Assembly: GCF_900302485.1 (NCBI RefSeq)
Contig: NZ_OMOI01000004.1
Location: 1 to 5,513, forward strand
Source of the DNA: Aliiroseovarius pelagivivens
GTDB lineage: Bacteria > Pseudomonadota > Alphaproteobacteria > Rhodobacterales > Rhodobacteraceae
Direction of reading: 5' to 3'
DNA length: 5,513 bases
Made by a program: the position numbers and the translations under genes. Positions within the stretch are counted from its first letter, which is position 1. Every line of letters begins with the position of its first letter. Shown here piece by piece: positions 1 through 5,356 of this stretch. The notes below the pieces were generated by a model. That model saw only the letters and a list, made by a program, of their open reading frames with translations, did no database searches and was not told the DNA's origin.

Positions 1-1
1 A

Positions 2-29
2 AGCGGTAAAAATTTTAATTTTTGCCGCT
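2..29 (+). terminator. T_F hairpin downstream of F
   Basis: An 11-bp inverted repeat: 2-12 pairs with 19-29, with one G-T pair (7/24) and a 6-nt loop at 13-18. The lower stem is GC-rich (AGCGG/CCGCT) and the upper stem is A/T. An identical copy lies at 5388-5415. It follows gene F and matches the expected position of the phiX174 T_F terminator. It has no long T-run on its 3' side, so termination is probably partial. The same hairpin overlaps the PAS, so the sequence probably serves both transcription and replication. Confidence 0.65.
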
Positions 30-43
30 GAGGGGTTGACCAA

Positions 44-50
44 GCGAAGC
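44..50 (+). other. GCGAAGC mini-hairpin in the F-G region
   Basis: The heptamer GCGAAGC can fold with two G-C pairs (44-50, 45-49) around a GAA loop. DNA of this sequence is known from biophysical work to form an exceptionally stable mini-hairpin. Here it sits within the single-strand to duplex origin region (second copy 5430-5436), where secondary structure matters for primosome loading. A role in origin function is inference. Confidence 0.5.
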
Positions 51-68
51 GCGGTAGGTTTTCTGCTT

Positions 69-73
69 AGGAG
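69..73 (+). promoter_or_regulatory. Ribosome binding site of gene G
   Basis: AGGAG ends 7 nt before the ATG at 81 and fixes that codon as the start of G. The same frame is open upstream to a TTG at 36, but that start has no comparable site and would add 15 residues absent from the known 175-aa protein. Confidence 0.85.
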
Positions 74-80
74 TTTAATC

Positions 81-608
81 ATGTTTCAGACTTTTATTTC
101 TCGCCATAATTCAAACTTTTTTTCTGATAAGCTGGTTCTCACTTCTGTTACTCCAGCTTCTTCGGCACCTGTTTTACAGACACCTAAAGCTACATCGTCA
201 ACGTTATATTTTGATAGTTTGACGGTTAATGCTGGTAATGGTGGTTTTCTTCATTGCATTCAGATGGATACATCTGTCAACGCCGCTAATCAGGTTGTTT
301 CTGTTGGTGCTGATATTGCTTTTGATGCCGACCCTAAATTTTTTGCCTGTTTGGTTCGCTTTGAGTCTTCTTCGGTTCCGACTACCCTCCCGACTGCCTA
401 TGATGTTTATCCTTTGGATGGTCGCCATGATGGTGGTTATTATACCGTCAAGGACTGTGTGACTATTGACGTCCTTCCCCGTACGCCGGGCAATAATGTT
501 TATGTTGGTTTCATGGTTTGGTCTAACTTTACCGCTACTAAATGCCGCGGATTGGTTTCGCTGAATCAGGTTATTAAAGAGATTATTTGTCTCCAGCCAC
601 TTAAGTGA
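81..608 (+). CDS. G: Major spike protein G
   Basis: The 175-aa protein has exactly the length of phiX174 G. Five copies form the spike at each of the twelve capsid vertices. Each is a small beta-barrel on the outer surface that takes part in recognising the host lipopolysaccharide and surrounds a channel associated with pilot protein H. The start is the ATG with AGGAG upstream. The stop TGA (606-608) overlaps the ribosome site of H, so G and H are tightly coupled. Two differences from the Sanger reference, as I remember it, fall here: codon 113 is GAT (Asp) rather than AAT (Asn), at base 417, and a silent T lies at base 497 (Asn AAT for AAC). Base 479 keeps the reference C. G is made from transcripts that read through T_J and T_F. 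Confidence 0.98.
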
Positions 609-616
609 GGTGATTT

Positions 617-1603
617 ATGTTTGGTGCTATTGCTGGCGGTATTGCTTCTGCTCTTGCTGGTGGCGCCATGTCTAAATTGTTTGGAGGCGGTCAAAAAGCC
701 GCCTCCGGTGGCATTCAAGGTGATGTGCTTGCTACCGATAACAATACTGTAGGCATGGGTGATGCTGGTATTAAATCTGCCATTCAAGGCTCTAATGTTC
801 CTAACCCTGATGAGGCCGTCCCTAGTTTTGTTTCTGGTGCTATGGCTAAAGCTGGTAAAGGACTTCTTGAAGGTACGTTGCAGGCTGGCACTTCTGCCGT
901 TTCTGATAAGTTGCTTGATTTGGTTGGACTTGGTGGCAAGTCTGCCGCTGATAAAGGAAAGGATACTCGTGATTATCTTGCTGCTGCATTTCCTGAGCTT
1001 AATGCTTGGGAGCGTGCTGGTGCTGATGCTTCCTCTGCTGGTATGGTTGACGCCGGATTTGAGAATCAAAAAGAGCTTACTAAAATGCAACTGGACAATC
1101 AGAAAGAGATTGCCGAGATGCAAAATGAGACTCAAAAAGAGATTGCTGGCATTCAGTCGGCGACTTCACGCCAGAATACGAAAGACCAGGTATATGCACA
1201 AAATGAGATGCTTGCTTATCAACAGAAGGAGTCTACTGCTCGCGTTGCGTCTATTATGGAAAACACCAATCTTTCCAAGCAACAGCAGGTTTCCGAGATT
1301 ATGCGCCAAATGCTTACTCAAGCTCAAACGGCTGGTCAGTATTTTACCAATGACCAAATCAAAGAAATGACTCGCAAGGTTAGTGCTGAGGTTGACTTAG
1401 TTCATCAGCAAACGCAGAATCAGCGGTATGGCTCTTCTCATATTGGCGCTACTGCAAAGGATATTTCTAATGTCGTCACTGATGCTGCTTCTGGTGTGGT
1501 TGATATTTTTCATGGTATTGATAAAGCTGTTGCCGATACTTGGAACAATTTCTGGAAAGACGGTAAAGCTGATGGTATTGGCTCTAATTTGTCTAGGAAA
1601 TAA
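617..1603 (+). CDS. H: DNA pilot protein H (minor spike)
   Basis: The 328-aa protein matches phiX174 H in length and sequence. About ten to twelve copies enter the virion. During infection they form an alpha-helical tube spanning the periplasm that conducts the genome into the cell. Residues 1-35 are rich in Gly and Ala and hydrophobic (starting [16 protein letters not shown]), fitting membrane association. Residues from about 140 to 280 are Gln/Glu/Lys-rich coiled coil, with three clear 11-residue repeats at residues 150-182. The C-terminus is mixed and ends LSRK. Translation starts 8 nt after G's stop, using GAGGTGAT (607-614). Codon 68 is GTC (Val, 818-820). I remember Ala (GCC) in the reference, so this may be a strain difference. 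Confidence 0.98.
   Translation: MFGAIAGGIASALAGGAMSKLFGGGQKAASGGIQGDVLATDNNTVGMGDAGIKSAIQGSNVPNPDEAVPSFVSGAMAKAGKGLLEGTLQAGTSAVSDKLLDLVGLGGKSAADKGKDTRDYLAAAFPELNAWERAGADASSAGMVDAGFENQKELTKMQLDNQKEIAEMQNETQKEIAGIQSATSRQNTKDQVYAQNEMLAYQQKESTARVASIMENTNLSKQQQVSEIMRQMLTQAQTAGQYFTNDQIKEMTRKVSAEVDLVHQQTQNQRYGSSHIGATAKDISNVVTDAASGVVDIFHGIDKAVADTWNNFWKDGKADGIGSNLSRK
683..706 (+). other. Strong hairpin inside the 5' part of H (candidate T_G)
   Basis: A perfect 8-bp GC-rich inverted repeat: GGAGGCGG (683-690) pairs with CCGCCTCC (699-706) around an 8-nt loop containing five A residues. It lies 66 nt into H. No T-run follows, so it is not a classical intrinsic terminator. phiX174 is reported to have a weak terminator after G, and this is the best structure near that place. 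The link is inference. Confidence 0.45.
1064..1162 (+). repeat. Three tandem 33-nt (11-residue) coiled-coil repeats in H
   Basis: Three consecutive 33-nt units (1064-1096, 1097-1129, 1130-1162) encode [22 protein letters not shown] and [11 protein letters not shown]. The consensus is (N/T)QKE(L/I) followed by a second hydrophobic/Gln cluster. An 11-residue period is a hendecad, which gives a nearly straight coiled coil, as expected for a helix of the H conduit. The DNA copies are imperfect, so this is an old duplication or selection on the protein pattern. Confidence 0.8.
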
Positions 1604-1612
1604 CCGTCAGGA

Positions 1613-1641
1613 TTGACACCCTCCCAATTGTATGTTTTCAT
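1613..1641 (+). promoter_or_regulatory. Promoter P_A
   Basis: A consensus -35 box TTGACA (1613-1618) is followed by a 17-nt spacer and TTTCAT (1636-1641, 4 of 6 matches to TATAAT). The predicted transcription start is near 1648, which agrees with my recollection of the mapped start of the gene A mRNA. The leader is only about 19 nt. The start lies inside the T_H hairpin, at the end of its 5' arm. Confidence 0.85.
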
Positions 1642-1666
1642 GCCTCCAAATCTTGGAGGCTTTTTT
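1642..1666 (+). terminator. Intrinsic terminator T_H, abutting the gene A start
   Basis: An 8-bp perfect stem GCCTCCAA/TTGGAGGC (1642-1649 with 1653-1660), a 3-nt loop, and then six T residues (1661-1666) make a textbook rho-independent terminator. It ends the long transcripts that pass through D, J, F, G and H. The next three bases are the ATG of gene A, and the 3' arm of the stem contains gene A's Shine-Dalgarno sequence. Confidence 0.93.
1655..1659 (+). promoter_or_regulatory. Ribosome binding site of gene A, inside the T_H stem
   Basis: GGAGG ends 7 nt before the ATG at 1667. It is the 3' arm of the terminator hairpin. Any transcript reading through from H would therefore carry the site in a stem, while RNA started at P_A (about 1648) lacks nearly all of the 5' arm and leaves it open. 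This ties initiator synthesis to its own promoter (inference). Confidence 0.75.
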
Positions 1667-3208
1667 ATGGTTCGTTCTTATTACCCTTCTGAATGTCACG
1701 CTGATTATTTTGACTTTGAGCGTATCGAGGCTCTTAAACCTGCTATTGAGGCTTGTGGCATTTCTACTCTTTCTCAATCCCCAATGCTTGGCTTCCATAA
1801 GCAGATGGATAACCGCATCAAGCTCTTGGAAGAGATTCTGTCTTTTCGTATGCAGGGCGTTGAGTTCGATAATGGTGATATGTATGTTGACGGCCATAAG
1901 GCTGCTTCTGACGTTCGTGATGAGTTTGTATCTGTTACTGAGAAGTTAATGGATGAATTGGCACAATGCTACAATGTGCTCCCCCAACTTGATATTAATA
2001 ACACTATAGACCACCGCCCCGAAGGGGACGAAAAATGGTTTTTAGAGAACGAGAAGACGGTTACGCAGTTTTGCCGCAAGCTGGCTGCTGAACGCCCTCT
2101 TAAGGATATTCGCGATGAGTATAATTACCCCAAAAAGAAAGGTATTAAGGATGAGTGTTCAAGATTGCTGGAGGCCTCCACTATGAAATCGCGTAGAGGC
2201 TTTGCTATTCAGCGTTTGATGAATGCAATGCGACAGGCTCATGCTGATGGTTGGTTTATCGTTTTTGACACTCTCACGTTGGCTGACGACCGATTAGAGG
2301 CGTTTTATGATAATCCCAATGCTTTGCGTGACTATTTTCGTGATATTGGTCGTATGGTTCTTGCTGCCGAGGGTCGCAAGGCTAATGATTCACACGCCGA
2401 CTGCTATCAGTATTTTTGTGTGCCTGAGTATGGTACAGCTAATGGCCGTCTTCATTTCCATGCGGTGCACTTTATGCGGACACTTCCTACAGGTAGCGTT
2501 GACCCTAATTTTGGTCGTCGGGTACGCAATCGCCGCCAGTTAAATAGCTTGCAAAATACGTGGCCTTATGGTTACAGTATGCCCATCGCAGTTCGCTACA
2601 CGCAGGACGCTTTTTCACGTTCTGGTTGGTTGTGGCCTGTTGATGCTAAAGGTGAGCCGCTTAAAGCTACCAGTTATATGGCTGTTGGTTTCTATGTGGC
2701 TAAATACGTTAACAAAAAGTCAGATATGGACCTTGCTGCTAAAGGTCTAGGAGCTAAAGAATGGAACAACTCACTAAAAACCAAGCTGTCGCTACTTCCC
2801 AAGAAGCTGTTCAGAATCAGAATGAGCCGCAACTTCGGGATGAAAATGCTCACAATGACAAATCTGTCCACGGAGTGCTTAATCCAACTTACCAAGCTGG
2901 GTTACGACGCGACGCCGTTCAACCAGATATTGAAGCAGAACGCAAAAAGAGAGATGAGATTGAGGCTGGGAAAAGTTACTGTAGCCGACGTTTTGGCGGC
3001 GCAACCTGTGACGACAAATCTGCTCAAATTTATGCGCGCTTCGATAAAAATGATTGGCGTATCCAACCTGCAGAGTTTTATCGCTTCCATGACGCAGAAG
3101 TTAACACTTTCGGATATTTCTGATGAGTCGAAAAATTATCTTGATAAAGCAGGAATTACTACTGCTTGTTTACGAATTAAATCGAAGTGGACTGCTGGCG
3201 GAAAATGA
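1667..3208 (+). CDS. A: Replication initiator protein A (rolling-circle endonuclease)
   Basis: The 513-aa protein is a HUH-family nuclease. It cuts the + strand of the supercoiled duplex at the origin inside its own gene, becomes covalently bound to the 5' end through a tyrosine, and with host Rep helicase and polymerase III drives rolling-circle synthesis. It then cuts and rejoins the unit circle. Visible motifs are the metal-binding HFH at residues 263-265 (with H268) and the two catalytic tyrosines in YVAKYVNKK, Tyr343 and Tyr347, on alternate sides for successive cleavages. ATG 1667 is chosen because of the GGAGG at 1655-1659. The frame is open further up only to a TTG at 1613, which is the -35 box. 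The protein acts in cis. The 3' third overlaps B, K and C, and the stop shares bases with the ATG of C. Confidence 0.98.
   Translation: MVRSYYPSECHADYFDFERIEALKPAIEACGISTLSQSPMLGFHKQMDNRIKLLEEILSFRMQGVEFDNGDMYVDGHKAASDVRDEFVSVTEKLMDELAQCYNVLPQLDINNTIDHRPEGDEKWFLENEKTVTQFCRKLAAERPLKDIRDEYNYPKKKGIKDECSRLLEASTMKSRRGFAIQRLMNAMRQAHADGWFIVFDTLTLADDRLEAFYDNPNALRDYFRDIGRMVLAAEGRKANDSHADCYQYFCVPEYGTANGRLHFHAVHFMRTLPTGSVDPNFGRRVRNRRQLNSLQNTWPYGYSMPIAVRYTQDAFSRSGWLWPVDAKGEPLKATSYMAVGFYVAKYVNKKSDMDLAAKGLGAKEWNNSLKTKLSLLPKKLFRIRMSRNFGMKMLTMTNLSTECLIQLTKLGYDATPFNQILKQNAKREMRLRLGKVTVADVLAAQPVTTNLLKFMRASIKMIGVSNLQSFIASMTQKLTLSDISDESKNYLDKAGITTACLRIKSKWTAGGK
1985..2014 (+). other. Viral-strand origin of replication (gene A protein recognition and nick site)
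   Basis: The 30-bp phiX origin conserved in related phages begins CAACTTGATATTAATAAC and ends GACCAC. Gene A protein cleaves between G1991 and A1992. By the established description, the left part holds the cleavage (key) sequence, the central A/T-rich part melts, and the right part is bound by protein A. The site is within gene A codons, so it also encodes protein sequence ([10 protein letters not shown]). Confidence 0.97.
2017..2027 (+). other. Small GC hairpin next to the + origin
   Basis: CCCC (2017-2020), loop GAA, GGGG (2024-2027) lie 2 nt after the origin sequence. They form a 4-bp all-GC stem that contrasts with the A/T-rich origin on its left. It could help mark or extrude the origin region, but no function can be assigned from sequence alone. 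Confidence 0.4.
2169..2180. promoter_or_regulatory. Palindrome holding the A* ribosome binding site
   Basis: TGGAGGCCTCCA is a perfect 12-bp palindrome. Its GGAGG (2170-2174) ends 8 nt before the ATG of A* at 2183 and supports that internal start. The left half repeats the 7-mer TGGAGGC that serves gene A at 1654-1660. Confidence 0.7.
2183..3208 (+). CDS. A*: A* protein (internal, in-frame start within A)
   Basis: Translation restarts at Met173 of A and yields a 341-aa C-terminal product that keeps the HUH motif and both catalytic tyrosines. In phiX174 it is known to cut and ligate single-stranded DNA but not to initiate replication on supercoiled duplex. It is linked to shutdown of host DNA synthesis and to superinfection exclusion. 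The start is supported by GGAGG at 2170-2174 with an 8-nt spacer. Confidence 0.93.
   Translation: MKSRRGFAIQRLMNAMRQAHADGWFIVFDTLTLADDRLEAFYDNPNALRDYFRDIGRMVLAAEGRKANDSHADCYQYFCVPEYGTANGRLHFHAVHFMRTLPTGSVDPNFGRRVRNRRQLNSLQNTWPYGYSMPIAVRYTQDAFSRSGWLWPVDAKGEPLKATSYMAVGFYVAKYVNKKSDMDLAAKGLGAKEWNNSLKTKLSLLPKKLFRIRMSRNFGMKMLTMTNLSTECLIQLTKLGYDATPFNQILKQNAKREMRLRLGKVTVADVLAAQPVTTNLLKFMRASIKMIGVSNLQSFIASMTQKLTLSDISDESKNYLDKAGITTACLRIKSKWTAGGK
2549..2578 (+). promoter_or_regulatory. Candidate promoter P_B inside gene A
   Basis: phiX174 has a promoter ahead of B within A. The best pair I can see is TTGCAA (2549-2554), an 18-nt spacer and TACAGT (2573-2578, 4 of 6). It would start RNA near 2585. My recollection of the mapped start is about 10 nt upstream of that, so these exact boxes are uncertain even though a promoter in this area is well established. 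Confidence 0.4.
2749..2753 (+). promoter_or_regulatory. Ribosome binding site of gene B
   Basis: AGGAG with a 7-nt spacer to the ATG at 2761 lies wholly within gene A codons. It fixes the start of the overlapping frame. Confidence 0.85.
2761..3123 (+). CDS. B: Internal scaffolding protein B
   Basis: The 120-aa protein is read in a different frame entirely inside gene A. It binds beneath the F pentamers, promotes assembly of 12S particles and the procapsid, and is lost when DNA and J enter. The sequence is hydrophilic and Gln/Asn/Glu-rich at the N-terminus, as expected for a flexible scaffold. The C-terminal third is aromatic-rich (YARF, DWRI, FYRF, ending FGYF) and is the part that contacts the coat protein. 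It has a strong ribosome site, AGGAG. Its last base, the A of TGA at 3123, is also the first base of the K start codon. Confidence 0.97.
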   Translation: MEQLTKNQAVATSQEAVQNQNEPQLRDENAHNDKSVHGVLNPTYQAGLRRDAVQPDIEAERKKRDEIEAGKSYCSRRFGGATCDDKSAQIYARFDKNDWRIQPAEFYRFHDAEVNTFGYF

Positions 3209-3293
3209 GAAAATTCGACCTATCCTTGCGCAGCTCGAGAAGCTCTTACTTTGCGACCTTTCGCCATCAACTAACGATTCTGTCAAAAACTGA
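3123..3293 (+). CDS. K: Protein K
   Basis: This is a 56-aa reading frame (starting [19 protein letters not shown]) in the third frame, overlapping the end of A and the first part of C. It matches phiX174 K in position and length. K is non-essential and reported to raise burst size. A hydrophobic stretch at residues 5-18 suggests membrane association. The start ATGA overlaps the stop of B, and the upstream ribosome site is poor (only CGGA, 3111-3114), so translation probably depends on ribosomes ending B (inference). Confidence 0.93.
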   Translation: MSRKIILIKQELLLLVYELNRSGLLAENEKIRPILAQLEKLLLCDLSPSTNDSVKN

Positions 3294-3465
3294 CGCGTTG
3301 GATGAGGAGAAGTGGCTTAATATGCTTGGCACGTTCGTCAAGGACTGGTTTAGATATGAGTCACATTTTGTTCATGGTAGAGATTCTCTTGTTGACATTT
3401 TAAAAGAGCGTGGATTACTATCTGAGTCCGATGCTGTTCAACCACTAATAGGTAAGAAATCATGA
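3205..3465 (+). CDS. C: DNA maturation/packaging protein C
   Basis: The 86-aa protein has the size of phiX174 C. It joins the replication complex on procapsids and switches synthesis from duplex DNA to single strands that are packaged. The ATG at 3205 overlaps the stop of A (ATGA, 3205-3208), while K reads through the same bases in the third frame. The nearest ribosome-like sequence, GGCGGA (3197-3202), is very close to the start, so expression is likely modest and coupled to A. A longer frame exists from 3187 but has no better start. Promoter P_D lies in its 3' part. The stop TGA overlaps the ATG of D. Confidence 0.95.
   Translation: MRKFDLSLRSSRSSYFATFRHQLTILSKTDALDEEKWLNMLGTFVKDWFRYESHFVHGRDSLVDILKERGLLSESDAVQPLIGKKS
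3392..3421 (+). promoter_or_regulatory. Promoter P_D inside gene C
   Basis: A perfect -35 TTGACA (3392-3397), an 18-nt spacer and TACTAT (3416-3421, 4 of 6). The expected RNA start is near 3428-3430, matching the established phiX174 D promoter as I remember it. It drives high-level expression of D, J, F, G and H, with stepwise termination at T_J, T_F and T_H giving graded amounts. Confidence 0.9.
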
Positions 3466-3920
3466 GTCAAGTTACTGAACAATCCGTACGTTTCCAGACC
3501 GCTTTGGCCTCTATTAAGCTCATTCAGGCTTCTGCCGTTTTGGATTTAACCGAAGATGATTTCGATTTTCTGACGAGTAACAAAGTTTGGATTGCTACTG
3601 ACCGCTCTCGTGCTCGTCGCTGCGTTGAGGCTTGCGTTTATGGTACGCTGGACTTTGTAGGATACCCTCGCTTTCCTGCTCCTGTTGAGTTTATTGCTGC
3701 CGTCATTGCTTATTATGTTCATCCCGTCAACATTCAAACGGCCTGTCTCATCATGGAAGGCGCTGAATTTACGGAAAACATTATTAATGGCGTCGAGCGT
3801 CCGGTTAAAGCCGCTGAATTGTTCGCGTTTACCTTGCGTGTACGCGCAGGAAACACTGACGTTCTTACTGACGCAGAAGAAAACGTGCGTCAAAAATTAC
3901 GTGCAGAAGGAGTGATGTAA
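3462..3920 (+). CDS. D: External scaffolding protein D
   Basis: The 152-aa, mostly helical protein matches phiX174 D. About 240 copies coat the procapsid, bridging 12S particles, and leave on maturation. It is the most abundant phage protein, in keeping with its place directly behind P_D. The start ATG overlaps the stop of C (ATGA). An AGGT at 3450-3453 can serve as ribosome site. Gene E is nested in another frame (3640-3915), and the TAA stop shares a base with the ATG of J (TAATG). The two bases that differ from the reference as I recall it (3659, 3905) are both third positions here (GTA Val66, GCA Ala148), so D protein is unchanged. Confidence 0.98.
   Translation: MSQVTEQSVRFQTALASIKLIQASAVLDLTEDDFDFLTSNKVWIATDRSRARRCVEACVYGTLDFVGYPRFPAPVEFIAAVIAYYVHPVNIQTACLIMEGAEFTENIINGVERPVKAAELFAFTLRVRAGNTDVLTDAEENVRQKLRAEGVM
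3640..3915 (+). pseudogene. E: Lysis protein E, interrupted by an amber codon (am3 allele)
   Basis: Wild-type E is 91 aa, a membrane protein that blocks MraY and so peptidoglycan synthesis, causing lysis. Here the frame reads ATG GTA CGC TGG ACT TTG TAG: codon 7 (3658-3660) is amber where the known protein has Trp. Downstream the frame is intact through the hydrophobic segment (about residues 10-28, with Pro21) and the basic C-terminus to TGA at 3913-3915. Codon 89 is CAG (Gln), while I recall CGG (Arg) in the reference. The ribosome site GAGG (3627-3630) with a 9-nt spacer is intact. E would be made only in an amber-suppressing host. Elsewhere progeny stay trapped, because no other lysis gene is present. 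Confidence 0.95.
3907..3912 (+). promoter_or_regulatory. Ribosome binding site of gene J
   Basis: AAGGAG, followed by TGAT, is the strongest Shine-Dalgarno match in the window. It has a 7-nt spacer to the J ATG. It lies in the last codons of both D and E, so J translation can be coupled to D termination 1-2 nt away. Confidence 0.85.
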
Positions 3921-4036
3921 TGTCTAAAGGTAAAAAACGTTCTGGCGCTCGCCCTGGTCGTCCGCAGCCGTTGCGAGGTACTAAAGGCAAGCGTAAAGGC
4001 GCTCGTCTTTGGTATGTAGGTGGTCAACAATTTTAA
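3920..4036 (+). CDS. J: DNA-binding core protein J
   Basis: The 38-aa protein (starting MSKGKKRSGARPGRP) has 6 Lys, 6 Arg and no acidic residue. Two basic blocks (residues 3-14 and 19-29) are followed by a short aromatic tail (LWYVGGQQF). Sixty copies bind the packaged single strand, guide it into the procapsid while displacing B, and tether it to the inner face of F through the C-terminus. The start overlaps the D stop (TAATG). It is among the smallest genes of the phage, easily missed by length-based gene calling, and is followed by the T_J hairpin. Confidence 0.97.
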   Translation: MSKGKKRSGARPGRPQPLRGTKGKRKGARLWYVGGQQF

Positions 4037-4040
4037 TTGC

Positions 4041-4056
4041 AGGGGCTTCGGCCCCT
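4041..4056 (+). terminator. T_J hairpin between J and F
   Basis: AGGGGC (4041-4046) pairs with GCCCCT (4051-4056) around a TTCG loop. In RNA this is the very stable C(UUCG)G tetraloop. The 3' side is TACTTG, without a T-run, so it should stop only part of the transcripts. That fits a step-down from D/J to F, and it may also protect the 3' end of the D-J messages. It occupies most of the 36-nt J-F gap. Confidence 0.8.
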
Positions 4057-4072
4057 TACTTGAGGATAAATT

Positions 4073-5356
4073 ATGTCTAATATTCAAACTGGCGCCGAGC
4101 GTATGCCGCATGACCTTTCCCATCTTGGCTTCCTTGCTGGTCAGATTGGTCGTCTTATTACCATTTCAACTACTCCGGTTATCGCTGGCGACTCCTTCGA
4201 GATGGACGCCGTTGGCGCTCTCCGTCTTTCTCCATTGCGTCGTGGCCTTGCTATTGACTCTACTGTAGACATTTTTACTTTTTATGTCCCTCATCGTCAC
4301 GTTTATGGTGAACAGTGGATTAAGTTCATGAAGGATGGTGTTAATGCCACTCCTCTCCCGACTGTTAACACTACTGGTTATATTGACCATGCCGCTTTTC
4401 TTGGCACGATTAACCCTGATACCAATAAAATCCCTAAGCATTTGTTTCAGGGTTATTTGAATATCTATAACAACTATTTTAAAGCGCCGTGGATGCCTGA
4501 CCGTACCGAGGCTAACCCTAATGAGCTTAATCAAGATGATGCTCGTTATGGTTTCCGTTGCTGCCATCTCAAAAACATTTGGACTGCTCCGCTTCCTCCT
4601 GAGACTGAGCTTTCTCGCCAAATGACGACTTCTACCACATCTATTGACATTATGGGTCTGCAAGCTGCTTATGCTAATTTGCATACTGACCAAGAACGTG
4701 ATTACTTCATGCAGCGTTACCATGATGTTATTTCTTCATTTGGAGGTAAAACCTCTTATGACGCTGACAACCGTCCTTTACTTGTCATGCGCTCTAATCT
4801 CTGGGCATCTGGCTATGATGTTGATGGAACTGACCAAACGTCGTTAGGCCAGTTTTCTGGTCGTGTTCAACAGACCTATAAACATTCTGTGCCGCGTTTC
4901 TTTGTTCCTGAGCATGGCACTATGTTTACTCTTGCGCTTGTTCGTTTTCCGCCTACTGCGACTAAAGAGATTCAGTACCTTAACGCTAAAGGTGCTTTGA
5001 CTTATACCGATATTGCTGGCGACCCTGTTTTGTATGGCAACTTGCCGCCGCGTGAAATTTCTATGAAGGATGTTTTCCGTTCTGGTGATTCGTCTAAGAA
5101 GTTTAAGATTGCTGAGGGTCAGTGGTATCGTTATGCGCCTTCGTATGTTTCTCCTGCTTATCACCTTCTTGAAGGCTTCCCATTCATTCAGGAACCGCCT
5201 TCTGGTGATTTGCAAGAACGCGTACTTATTCGCCACCATGATTATGACCAGTGTTTCCAGTCCGTTCAGTTGTTGCAGTGGAATAGTCAGGTTAAATTTA
5301 ATGTGACCGTTTATCGCAATCTGCCGACCACTCGCGATTCAATCATGACTTCGTGA
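4073..5356 (+). CDS. F: Major capsid protein F
   Basis: The 427-aa protein matches phiX174 F in length and sequence. Sixty copies form the T=1 icosahedral shell. Each has an eight-stranded jelly roll with large insertion loops that make most of the outer surface. It first forms pentamers that bind B, then G pentamers, then D. The start ATG follows GAGGA (4062-4066) with a 6-nt spacer, just behind the T_J hairpin. The gene ends with tandem stops TGA TAA (5354-5359). It has no overlap with other genes, unlike most of the genome. I saw no residue differing from the protein as I remember it. Confidence 0.98.
   Translation: MSNIQTGAERMPHDLSHLGFLAGQIGRLITISTTPVIAGDSFEMDAVGALRLSPLRRGLAIDSTVDIFTFYVPHRHVYGEQWIKFMKDGVNATPLPTVNTTGYIDHAAFLGTINPDTNKIPKHLFQGYLNIYNNYFKAPWMPDRTEANPNELNQDDARYGFRCCHLKNIWTAPLPPETELSRQMTTSTTSIDIMGLQAAYANLHTDQERDYFMQRYHDVISSFGGKTSYDADNRPLLVMRSNLWASGYDVDGTDQTSLGQFSGRVQQTYKHSVPRFFVPEHGTMFTLALVRFPPTATKEIQYLNAKGALTYTDIAGDPVLYGNLPPREISMKDVFRSGDSSKKFKIAEGQWYRYAPSYVSPAYHLLEGFPFIQEPPSGDLQERVLIRHHDYDQCFQSVQLLQWNSQVKFNVTVYRNLPTTRDSIMTS

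Larger units (their letters stand above)
1..127. repeat. Terminal direct repeat, left copy (circular-genome overlap)
   Basis: Bases 1-127 are identical to 5387-5513. The repeat begins in the F-G intergenic hairpin and runs 47 nt into gene G. Removing one copy leaves 5386 nt, the known phiX174 genome size, and joins F to G with the expected 110-nt intergenic region. phiX174 has no terminal redundancy in nature, so this is an assembly overlap from a circular template. An odd length of exactly 127 matches a common maximum de Bruijn k-mer (inference). Confidence 0.97.

Noticed and set aside
36..80. Upstream extension of G from a TTG at 36
   Set aside because: AGGAG at 69-73 points to ATG 81, the resulting 175 aa equals known G, and the extension lies in the replication-origin and terminator region.
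566..1135. 189-codon open frame on the minus strand opposite H
   Set aside because: phiX174 makes no minus-strand proteins. The frame is antisense to the well-supported H gene and has no promoter or ribosome site that I can see.
759..1370. 203-codon + strand frame within H
   Set aside because: It is very Leu-rich, low-complexity out-of-frame translation of the H coiled coil. It has no supported start and does not correspond to any of the eleven phiX174 genes.
1613..1666. Upstream extension of A from a TTG at 1613
   Set aside because: That TTG is the -35 box of P_A, so it is not in the P_A transcript. GGAGG and the known 513-aa length support ATG 1667.
3685..3915. Restart of E downstream of the amber at a TTG (3685)
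   Set aside because: There is no ribosome site with proper spacing, and it would lose the N-terminus and the start of the membrane segment. E is better treated as nonsense-interrupted.
4166..4723. 185-codon open frame on the minus strand opposite F
   Set aside because: It is antisense to F with no family resemblance or start signal. Long antisense frames arise here from the T-rich third codon positions of the + strand.
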